5,810 nt of DNA from JAAYEL01 sp964344625 (GTDB lineage: Bacteria > Bacillota > Clostridia > Tissierellales > Peptoniphilaceae): positions 1-5,810 of the forward strand of contig CAYFNZ010000048.1 in NCBI GenBank assembly GCA_964344625.1, read 5' to 3'. The notes below the pieces were generated by a model. The model did not search any database, was not told the origin of the DNA, and saw nothing but the letters and a program-made list of their open reading frames with translations. Numbering within the stretch: position 1 is the first letter of the stretch; the number at the start of each line of letters is the position of its first letter. Of the stretch, positions 1-5,810 are shown one piece after another. Both the position numbers and the translations under genes were made by a program.

Positions 1-333
1 GTCTATGATAGTGCTAACGAAGAAAGTTTTGCTACCAGTTTTGAGAACAATAAAAATATTAAGCTCTACGCAAAGTTGCCTAACTGGTTTACTATTGCAA
101 CCCCATTAGGTACTTATAACCCTGACTGGGTAGTGCTTATTGAAATAGACGGCAAGGATAAGCTCTACTTTGTATTGGAAACCAAGGCTGATATTATGTT
201 TGATGCTCTAAGACCATTGGAAAGTGCTAAAATTAAATGTGGAAGGAAACACTTTGAGGCTCTAGGCAATGAAGTAGCCTTTGACGATATAGATAGCTTT
301 GAAGAATTTATAGAGGAACAAGTAGTTTTATAG
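1..333 (+). CDS. Type III restriction endonuclease Res subunit, C-terminal part (5' end outside the window)
   Basis: The frame is open from base 1 to a TAG at 331-333, giving 110 codons of a gene that begins left of the window. A TTG at 76 is not the true start, because family-like sequence (YDS...FATSFENN, then KLYAKLPNWF) precedes it. Seen: TPLGTYNPDW followed by LYFVLETK, which forms the PD-(D/E)xK nuclease motif, with Asp at codon 42 and Glu and Lys at codons 60 and 62. LRPLESAKIKCGRKHF follows. This order is characteristic of the C-terminal endonuclease domain of type III Res proteins. Family knowledge: Res joins Mod in a complex that uses ATP to communicate along DNA and cuts about 25 bp from the recognition site. 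The end looks natural in length, so the gene may be intact upstream. The helicase part and the partner mod gene cannot be judged here. Confidence 0.86.
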   Translation, partial: VYDSANEESFATSFENNKNIKLYAKLPNWFTIATPLGTYNPDWVVLIEIDGKDKLYFVLETKADIMFDALRPLESAKIKCGRKHFEALGNEVAFDDIDSFEEFIEEQVVL

Positions 334-408
334 TTATATGTGACAGGCGAAAGATCTTGTCTTCTACCTATTCTCTTAATGAGTTTTAATAAATTTTAAA
401 ATTTTTTC
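334..408. other. AT-rich spacer and probable recombination junction between two res genes
   Basis: This short non-coding stretch separates the natural end of one res gene from the abrupt start of homology to a second one. It contains a weak imperfect hairpin (GACAGG at 342-347 with CTTGTC at 356-361, one G-T pair, 8-base loop) that lacks a good T-run, so it is at best a poor terminator. It also contains a perfect 14-base AT palindrome (AAATTTTAAAATTT, 391-404) followed by more T. I see no insertion-sequence end, no long repeat and no convincing promoter. That the deletion or exchange happened here is inferred from the abutting gene pieces. Confidence 0.4.
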
Positions 409-612
409 TATTTAATTTTAAAGAATAAGGAAAGACTACTTGACTTTAAAGAACCAGTTAGATTTATATTTTCTCACTCAGCTCTAAGAGAGGGCTGGGA
501 TAATCAAAATGTTTTCCAAATTTGCACCCTTAAGCATAGCGATTCCTAAATTGCAAAAAGACAAGAAGTTGGTCGTGGGCTGAGGCTTTGTGTAAATCAA
601 AATGGAGATAGA

Positions 613-1416
613 ATGGATAAAGATAACTTAGGAGAATTGGTTCATGATATGAATATCCTGACAGTAATAGCTTCAGATTCCTATTCCCAATTTGTAAAAG
701 ATCTACAGAAGGATATAAAAGATAATTCTTATGATAGACCTACAAAAGCTACTAGAGAATATTTCTTTGGAAAAATTGTTGAGACTGAAGAGGGCTCTAG
801 GGAAATTAGTGATAAGGAAGCCAGTGATATTGTATTCTATCTTATAAGAAGTGAATATATAAATAATGATTTTGAAGTGACAGACAAATATTACAAGGAT
901 TTAGAAAATGATGAATTACTACCTGTACCAGAAGCCTTAAATGAAATAGAAGAAGGAATTCATTATCTAGTTCAGGCAATATTTGATGAAAGTGTCCTTG
1001 ATAAGATGATTAAAAATGACCATGAGACAAAACTAATGGAAAATGAATTAAATGATAATTTTTACAAGAAAGAATTTCAAAGTCTATGGAACTTAATAAA
1101 TAATAAATATAGTTACAAGGTAAAGTTTGATAGTGAGGAATTAGTAGATAAGGCTATTAAGTATATTGATGATAACTTAAAGGTCTCAAAACTACAATAT
1201 ACTATTTCACAAGGTATTCAGCATGAAAAAATAGATGAACATGCTTTGGATAGGCTAGATAGTTTTGAAGTTTTAGAGATAAAGACTCAAGTATTAGACC
1301 ATGCTAGTATAAGTCAGGTAGAGTACGATCTGGTAGGGAAAATTGCAGAAAAAACTGTACTTACTAGAGGAACTATAGTCAAGATTTTAAAGGGGATAGA
1401 GGAAAGAACCTTCTAG
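613..1416 (+). CDS. Res fragment A: post-motif-VI linker region of the broken type III res
   Basis: This is a 267-residue reading frame inside the broken res gene. It begins at an ATG that encodes an ordinary internal Met just after motif VI (VNQNGDRM) and ends at the TAG at 1414-1416. GGAG at 604-607 lies five bases upstream of the ATG, so translation could restart here, although this spacing may be chance. It carries the conserved LTVIASDSYSQF segment near residue 16 and YDLVGKIAEKTVLTRGTIVK near its end, both typical of the region between the Res helicase core and nuclease. It has no ATPase motif of its own and no nuclease motif. Automatic annotation would probably call it a hypothetical or partial DEAD/DEAH helicase. 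I regard it as a piece of the pseudogene, not an independent gene. Confidence 0.5.
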   Translation: MDKDNLGELVHDMNILTVIASDSYSQFVKDLQKDIKDNSYDRPTKATREYFFGKIVETEEGSREISDKEASDIVFYLIRSEYINNDFEVTDKYYKDLENDELLPVPEALNEIEEGIHYLVQAIFDESVLDKMIKNDHETKLMENELNDNFYKKEFQSLWNLINNKYSYKVKFDSEELVDKAIKYIDDNLKVSKLQYTISQGIQHEKIDEHALDRLDSFEVLEIKTQVLDHASISQVEYDLVGKIAEKTVLTRGTIVKILKGIEERTF

Positions 1417-1956
1417 ATGTTTAAGGATAATCCTGAAGAATTTATAACAAAGGTTACTAGACTTATTAATAGCCAAAAGGCTACTATGGTGGTAGACCAT
1501 ATTACTTATAATCGTACTGAGAACAAGTATGATAGTAGTATTTTTACTGCAGGATCTAAAAATAAGAATATTAAGAATGCCCTAAAGACCAATAAACATA
1601 TTCAGGATTATGTTTTTGTTGATGGGATTTCAGAAGATAGTGTAGAGTCAAGATTTGCTAAATCTATAGATAGGGCTGATGAAGTTGTTGTTTATGCCAA
1701 ATTACCTATAGGATTTGCAATTCCAACTCCTGTAGGCAACTATACTCCTGACTGGGCCATAGCCTTTAAGGAAGGAGCAGTCAAGCATATTTATTTCATA
1801 GCGGAAACAAAGGGGAGTCTAGATTCTATGGAGTTAAGGAATATAGAGAAGGCTAAAATTGATTGTGCTAGGAATCTCTTTAATAATATTTCTACGGATA
1901 ACCTAAGGTATGACCATGTAACTGACTATCAATCTTTGTTAAACATAGTAAAGTAA
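1417..1956 (+). CDS. Res fragment B: detached PD-(D/E)xK endonuclease domain of the broken type III res
   Basis: This is a 179-residue frame whose ATG directly follows the TAG ending fragment A (TAGATG), in the same frame, with a purine-rich GAGGAAAG at 1399-1406 upstream. It therefore has what is needed for stop-and-restart translation. It holds the complete C-terminal Res nuclease region: FITKVTRLINSQKATMVVDH near the start, YAKLPIGFAIPTPVGNYTPDW (Asp 112), and IYFIAETKGS (Glu 130, Lys 132). An IEKAKIDCARNLF segment and the usual DYQSLLNIVK ending follow. All visible catalytic residues are kept, so a small folded domain is possible. A lone Res nuclease would lack the ATPase and Mod partner that direct cutting, so decay of the parent gene is the likelier explanation. 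Confidence 0.55.
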   Translation: MFKDNPEEFITKVTRLINSQKATMVVDHITYNRTENKYDSSIFTAGSKNKNIKNALKTNKHIQDYVFVDGISEDSVESRFAKSIDRADEVVVYAKLPIGFAIPTPVGNYTPDWAIAFKEGAVKHIYFIAETKGSLDSMELRNIEKAKIDCARNLFNNISTDNLRYDHVTDYQSLLNIVK

Positions 1957-2001
1957 TATGAATTTAAGCGAGATTAATGTTTTATTTTCCAACAATCATA
2001 C

Positions 2002-2014
2002 GGGGGGGATTAGG
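2002..2014 (+). promoter_or_regulatory. Ribosome binding site with a run of seven G, supporting the start at 2015
   Basis: A G7 run (2002-2008) ends six bases before the ATG at 2015 and can pair with the CCUCC of 16S rRNA using a G-U pair. No comparable site precedes the alternative in-frame ATG at 1958, which sits one base after the stop of the upstream fragment. A homopolymer of G is conspicuous in such AT-rich DNA. A change in its length would alter site strength or spacing, and would shift the frame if translation began at 1958. Confidence 0.5.
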
Positions 2015-5000
2015 ATGAAAAAAGTCAATGTAGAGAATGATAAATTTATTCAGCATTATTCCACAAGGATACCATGGAAAGATAACGATTATACTGGAAG
2101 AATTGATAATAATCCTAGATATAATGTGGCAGCACAAATAATTGCTAATATTGCTTCTGCTAGAGACTGGGATTTTGAGGAAAAGAATAAAGGGGTTAGT
2201 TATCTAGATTTAGATAGAGAAAAAATAAAAAGCTGGGTAACTGAAAATGCGGCATTTATGTCTAATAGGGAAATCAGCGTTAATATCAATCACCCTTATA
2301 GGGAAAACAATGAAAAATTTAAGCACTATCGTGAAACGGAACTTGTGCTGGAACCTTATAGTTTTCTTTTAAGACCCTTTGCCTGGACCAGAAAGGATAA
2401 TACAATTGAAAAACATAAGCATCATAATTTTTACTTTGATTTGGATAAGACAGAATTAATGCTTAACTGGTCTTCAGCATGGGTATCGCATGGTCCTTCC
2501 CAAAAGGGTATTTTTGATTACTTTTTTTCAGGAATTGTCCCTAATAAATCCTTAATATTTCCCTATTATAAGCAGGTCCCATTTATAGAAGACAATCGAA
2601 GGGTAATAGCAGGTATAGGAAATTTAACTGGAAAAGTTACTTTACAGAAGTATGATACTAATGGGACTAGAGACGAGTATAACTACATTTGGGAAACAAA
2701 TGCAGGGCATTCCATCAGAAAGGATGGAGAAAATGGATTTTTAATGCCCTACCACGAGATATATGATTATTTAAAATCTAATCCTGAATTTGATGTTTCT
2801 ACAGTCACTATTTTTGAGCCAGCTGGATTTAGAGATGAATTCTCATATGCAACAGAATGGGTAAGCTACGATGCAGTAATAGATTTACTTAATCAAGCAA
2901 AAAGAGCCTTGAAAAATATAGTTCCACTTAAGCTGAAGAATCTTAGTTTAGATTGGATAAATCGCCAATTAGAATATGTTGATAGAGAACTTAAAAATGT
3001 TTGGAACCAAAGAGGAATCTATCCGGGATTAGGTTCTGCTTTATCTGCACTAGGTTTGTCTTATGGTTTTGATATAGCAAAATATATAAATACTGATGAA
3101 AATCCTTTAATGGAAGAATTAAAACTATATTTTACTGGGGATAAGGAAATCGGAATAGATAATTTAGATAATAGCTTGGCTGAAAAAGAAGACGAATTTT
3201 TAGGGCTTTTGCAAAATAAAAACAAGTTAGACTATTTTGAGCTATTAGCTAGGATGAACCTTTCTAGAGATCAGGCTAATTTTGCCTGGTCCAGAAGAGA
3301 ACAATTGGGTGAAAAGATTTTGGATAACCCTTATTTGCTTTATGAGTTAACTCGTAAGGAAAAGGAAACAATCCAGATAAGTATATCTCAAATAGATAAT
3401 GCTATGTTTGTCAATCCTTTAGTTGATAATAAATATCCTCTAAAAAAACCATCTAAAATGAGAACCGCGGGAGATAAGCGTAGATTTAGGGCTATGGTTA
3501 CTTATGTGTTAAGTATAGCATTAAATTCTGGTCATACATTATTGACCTTTGAAAGGATAATTGAAGAAATAAATGATCTTCCTTTGGATCAAAAAACAGA
3601 CTTTGAATTGGAAAAAATCCAGGCACTTTTAGATTTTCTAGAAGAAGGAGATCTATATGTGGATAGAGAGAATGGCTATATTAAATTAGTGGAATATGAA
3701 GACTATAAAAACTTGATTGTTAATGTGATAGATTCAGGTTTAAATAAGGATTATCCTATCAAAGAGGACTGGAGAGGAATTATTGATAATAAGTTTGGTC
3801 CTATAAAAAAAGGAATTGAAGAAAAGGATGAAAGAGCAAGAACCGAAAAAGCTGATGCTTTAAAAATTATGGAAGCTTCAAGAATATCAATTCTTTTAGG
3901 TAGGGCAGGAACAGGAAAAACTACAGCCTTAAGTTTATTTGCATCTTCTAAGGGAATAAGAGAAGGTGGAGTTTTGGCCTTAACTCCTACAGGAAAGTCA
4001 AGGGTTCAATTAGAAAATCATTTTAGAGAAGCTGGAGCTGAAGCTGACTTTATGACAGTTGCCCAATTTTTAGTAAGGTCAGGTGGTTTTAGTTGGACAA
4101 CCATGTCTTACAAGTTGCCTACCAAGGCGAGTACAAGTACAGCTAAGACTATAATTATAGACGAATGCTCTATGTTGACTGAGGTAATGTTTGCTGGTGT
4201 TTTAAAGTTGATTGATTCACATGCGGAAAGAATTATCTTTACAGGGGATCCTAATCAATTACCACCAATTGGTGGGGGAAGACCCTTTGTTGATCTTATA
4301 AGCTACATGGAAAATTATCACAAAAATAAGATAGGAATTTTGACTACAGAAATGAGGCAGGGCGCAGGCGGGGACGATGTATCTTTCGCTCAGATTTTTT
4401 CAAATTTAGATTTAACTGATAAAGATGTAATTCATAGAATTAAAAATAATAGCTTGGATGATAGATTGAAATTCATAAAATATGAAGATGTAAATCAACT
4501 GGAAAAATTATTCTTTGAAAATTTAACTGATGTAACTGGAATGAAAGATTTAGATGATATAGATAGTTTTAATAAAAGTTTAGGAGCAGAAATTAATAAG
4601 TATACTAATTACCCTAATAGCAATGATATAGAGAACTGGCAAATTTTAACACCAACTAGATTTCTTGGTGTAGGCAGCTACTATTTCAATGAGAAAATTC
4701 ATAATAAATATAGGCAAGATATTGTTGATAGTTGGAATAAATATCCTTGGAGCAGAAACAAGCCTCAATCTATACAAAATATTGTTTTTGGTGACAAGAT
4801 AATTTCAAATGTTAATGGGAAGAGAGATTATTGGGATAATGGGGCAGGCAGGGAATATATAGCAAATGGTGAAATAGGTATAATGGTTAGCTATCCCGGA
4901 CATTATGGGAAAAGTGATAAAAATAAAGATTGGTATAAATTTCGTTTCTCATCATTTGGAACCAAAGTTTTCTCATATAGAAAGCAGGATTTTGGAGGGG

Positions 5001-5671
5001 AAAATGCAGATTCAAAATTAGAACTAGCCTATGCCTTAACTATTCATAAATCTCAGGGATCTTCTTTTGGACAGACCATTGTGATTATTAATGGTAAAAG
5101 TTCTTTCATAAGCAAGGAGTTACTATACACAGCTTTTTCAAGACAGGAAGATAGTTTGATAATTTTGAGTGATTTATCAATAGAAGATCTTTTGTTATAT
5201 TCCTATGACTGGTATTCTGATACTAAGCAAAGGTTTACAGATTTGTTTGAAAAGCCTAATATAGTCCAAATTGAAAAAAATAACCAAAAAAAATATTTCG
5301 AGAAAAATTTAATACACAGAACCTTGAGAGGCGAGATGGTAAGATCTAAGTCGGAGGTTATTGTTGCTAACTTACTAGATAAGATGGGTGTTGAATACAA
5401 ATATGAAGAAGATCTTGTTCTTGGAGAAAGATCTTTTATACCAGATTTTACACTGAGGTATAAGGGAAAGCTCTCTTACCTTGAGCATTTGGGAATGACC
5501 AATGACTACTCTTATATGAAGAAGTGGGAGAATAAGAAAGCATATTATCAAGAGTATGGTATATCAGAGAACAAGGGAAATCTTATAATCACAAAAGATG
5601 GAACGGATGGTAGTTTTGATACAGAAAAGGTAGAATGCAAGATAAGGAAGTGGATGGACAGTATAGTTTAA
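2015..5671 (+). CDS. RecD-like superfamily 1 helicase fused to a C-terminal restriction-endonuclease-like nuclease; candidate defence or DNA-processing effector
   Basis: This intact gene of about 1218 residues probably encodes a cytoplasmic ATP-driven DNA helicase-nuclease. Residues 1 to about 430 match no named domain I know. They carry distinctive stretches: HYSTRIPWKDNDYTG (14-28), YKQVPFIEDNRRVIAGIG (185-202), and a W314...RGIYPGLGSALSALG block (333-347). The helicase motifs are complete: GRAGTGKTT (629-637, Lys 635), IIIDECSM (713-720, Asp 716 and Glu 717), FTGDPNQLPP (742-751), TTEMRQ (777-782), TIHKSQGSS (1009-1017) and YTAFSR (1038-1043). That set is typical of RecD/UvrD-type enzymes. 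The C-terminus has SEVIVANLL (Glu 1114), IPDF (Asp 1144), YLEHLGM (Glu 1157) and NKKAYY (Lys 1174-1175), resembling the nuclease tail of some UvrD-type helicases. The start at 2015 is preferred over 1958 because of the G-rich ribosome site and because conserved-looking sequence begins soon after it. It follows the broken res closely, suggesting a former shared operon. The biological role is inferred from architecture and context. Confidence 0.85.
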   Translation: MKKVNVENDKFIQHYSTRIPWKDNDYTGRIDNNPRYNVAAQIIANIASARDWDFEEKNKGVSYLDLDREKIKSWVTENAAFMSNREISVNINHPYRENNEKFKHYRETELVLEPYSFLLRPFAWTRKDNTIEKHKHHNFYFDLDKTELMLNWSSAWVSHGPSQKGIFDYFFSGIVPNKSLIFPYYKQVPFIEDNRRVIAGIGNLTGKVTLQKYDTNGTRDEYNYIWETNAGHSIRKDGENGFLMPYHEIYDYLKSNPEFDVSTVTIFEPAGFRDEFSYATEWVSYDAVIDLLNQAKRALKNIVPLKLKNLSLDWINRQLEYVDRELKNVWNQRGIYPGLGSALSALGLSYGFDIAKYINTDENPLMEELKLYFTGDKEIGIDNLDNSLAEKEDEFLGLLQNKNKLDYFELLARMNLSRDQANFAWSRREQLGEKILDNPYLLYELTRKEKETIQISISQIDNAMFVNPLVDNKYPLKKPSKMRTAGDKRRFRAMVTYVLSIALNSGHTLLTFERIIEEINDLPLDQKTDFELEKIQALLDFLEEGDLYVDRENGYIKLVEYEDYKNLIVNVIDSGLNKDYPIKEDWRGIIDNKFGPIKKGIEEKDERARTEKADALKIMEASRISILLGRAGTGKTTALSLFASSKGIREGGVLALTPTGKSRVQLENHFREAGAEADFMTVAQFLVRSGGFSWTTMSYKLPTKASTSTAKTIIIDECSMLTEVMFAGVLKLIDSHAERIIFTGDPNQLPPIGGGRPFVDLISYMENYHKNKIGILTTEMRQGAGGDDVSFAQIFSNLDLTDKDVIHRIKNNSLDDRLKFIKYEDVNQLEKLFFENLTDVTGMKDLDDIDSFNKSLGAEINKYTNYPNSNDIENWQILTPTRFLGVGSYYFNEKIHNKYRQDIVDSWNKYPWSRNKPQSIQNIVFGDKIISNVNGKRDYWDNGAGREYIANGEIGIMVSYPGHYGKSDKNKDWYKFRFSSFGTKVFSYRKQDFGGENADSKLELAYALTIHKSQGSSFGQTIVIINGKSSFISKELLYTAFSRQEDSLIILSDLSIEDLLLYSYDWYSDTKQRFTDLFEKPNIVQIEKNNQKKYFEKNLIHRTLRGEMVRSKSEVIVANLLDKMGVEYKYEEDLVLGERSFIPDFTLRYKGKLSYLEHLGMTNDYSYMKKWENKKAYYQEYGISENKGNLIITKDGTDGSFDTEKVECKIRKWMDSIV

Positions 5672-5810
5672 AATAACATTATAATTTGATCAAGAAAGTA
5701 ATTGATGGTCTTTATGTTTTGTATTTAATCATTTAAAAAAACAAAAATCTTATGGTTTTTAGCGAGAGGATGCCTAACCCAACTCGTATTTTTGAGTAGA
5801 CATATCTATG
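5672..5810. other. Right-edge non-coding stretch
   Basis: No convincing gene is present. The minus strand is open for only 26 codons at the edge (5733-5810) and, in another frame, 11 codons up to a stop at 5774-5776. Either could be the tail of a convergent gene lying to the right, but neither is long enough to recognise. The only structure seen is the weak hairpin at 5743-5760. Confidence 0.4.
5743..5760. terminator. Weak AT-rich hairpin, possible terminator
   Basis: AAAAATC (5743-5749) can pair with GGTTTTT (5754-5760) across a TTAT loop, with one U-G pair. On the + strand the T5 belongs to the stem itself and AGCGAG follows, which is poor for a classic terminator of the helicase gene. On the minus strand the hairpin is followed by a T7 run, which suits a convergent gene beyond the right edge slightly better. 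The stem has a single G-C pair, so stability is low. Confidence 0.25.

Larger units (their letters stand above)
409..1956 (+). pseudogene. Second type III restriction endonuclease (res), truncated at the 5' end and interrupted by two in-frame stops
   Basis: Read in one frame, the sequence resumes as Res at about 409 (YLILKNKERLLDF). It runs through SHSALREGWDNQNVFQ (475-519; helicase motif V region), a TAA at 547-549, RQEVGRGLRL (559-588; motif VI), and then the linker with LTVIASDSYSQF. Next come YDLVGKIAEKTVLTRGTIVK, a TAG at 1414-1416, and MFKDNPEEF onward to the nuclease end with YTPDW and FIAETKG. Both stops fall where the family continues without a break, and the frame is the same on both sides. 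The simplest reading is therefore point nonsense mutations rather than frameshifts. The Walker A and DEAD-type motifs and roughly the first half of a usual Res are absent, and no mod gene is present. The protein differs strongly from the Res ending at 333, so this is not a recent tandem copy. An active ATP-dependent endonuclease is not expected. Confidence 0.85.

Noticed and set aside
76..333. TTG at 76 as the start of a small independent gene
   Set aside because: The frame is open to the window edge and residues before position 76 already fit the Res nuclease domain, so the gene begins outside the window.
342..361. Hairpin GACAGG...CTTGTC as a terminator of the first res gene
   Set aside because: The stem is six pairs including a G-T and is followed by TTCTACC rather than a T-run; too weak to list as a terminator.
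547..1416. Programmed stop-codon readthrough or a reassigned stop code
   Set aside because: The two interruptions are different stop codons (TAA and TAG), both of which end other frames here normally, and the gene also lacks its front half. Decay explains all of this more simply.
1958..2014. In-frame ATG at 1958 as the true start of the helicase-nuclease
   Set aside because: It would add 19 residues with no ribosome site before it, while the ATG at 2015 has a G-rich site six bases upstream. Translational coupling from the stop at 1954-1956 keeps it possible.
5203..5400. 65-codon open frame on the minus strand
   Set aside because: It lies wholly inside the linker and nuclease part of the helicase gene, shows no family motif, and is best explained as a shadow of the coding strand.
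5733..5810. Minus-strand partial gene at the right edge
   Set aside because: At most 26 codons are visible, with no recognisable motif; the open frame is too short to distinguish from chance.

Overview
This AT-rich window has the look of a low-GC Firmicute. AGA and ATA codons are frequent, genes are closely packed, and Shine-Dalgarno-like purine runs precede several starts. An anaerobic coccus or clostridial relative is plausible, but nothing here fixes the genus. All recognisable genes lie on the + strand and concern DNA restriction or DNA processing. The window reads as a slice of a defence island.

Layout. (1) Positions 1-333 are the 3' end of a type III restriction endonuclease (Res) gene that enters from the left edge; they encode its PD-(D/E)xK nuclease end. 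(2) Positions 334-408 are a short AT-rich spacer where two unrelated histories seem to be joined. (3) Positions 409-1956 are the distal half of a second, clearly different res gene. It lacks the start, the Walker A and DEAD-type motifs and about half the protein. Two in-frame stops (547-549 and 1414-1416) break it into reading frames 613-1416 and 1417-1956, yet the frame is otherwise intact and the nuclease motif is preserved. (4) Positions 2015-5671 (alternative start 1958) encode an intact protein of about 1218 residues. It has an unrecognised N-terminal half, a complete RecD-like superfamily 1 helicase and a C-terminal restriction-endonuclease-like domain. (5) Positions 5672-5810 are non-coding as far as can be seen, with one weak AT-rich hairpin.

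How they fit together. The left-hand res presumably works with a Mod methyltransferase upstream of the window. The second res remnant and the large helicase-nuclease are directly adjacent and co-directional. This suggests they once shared an operon, and that a type III cassette exchange or deletion removed the front of the second res while leaving the downstream gene intact. The helicase-nuclease is the most interesting object: its architecture fits an anti-phage or DNA-processing effector, but I cannot match it to a named system. No tRNA, rRNA, CRISPR array, insertion sequence or transposase is visible.
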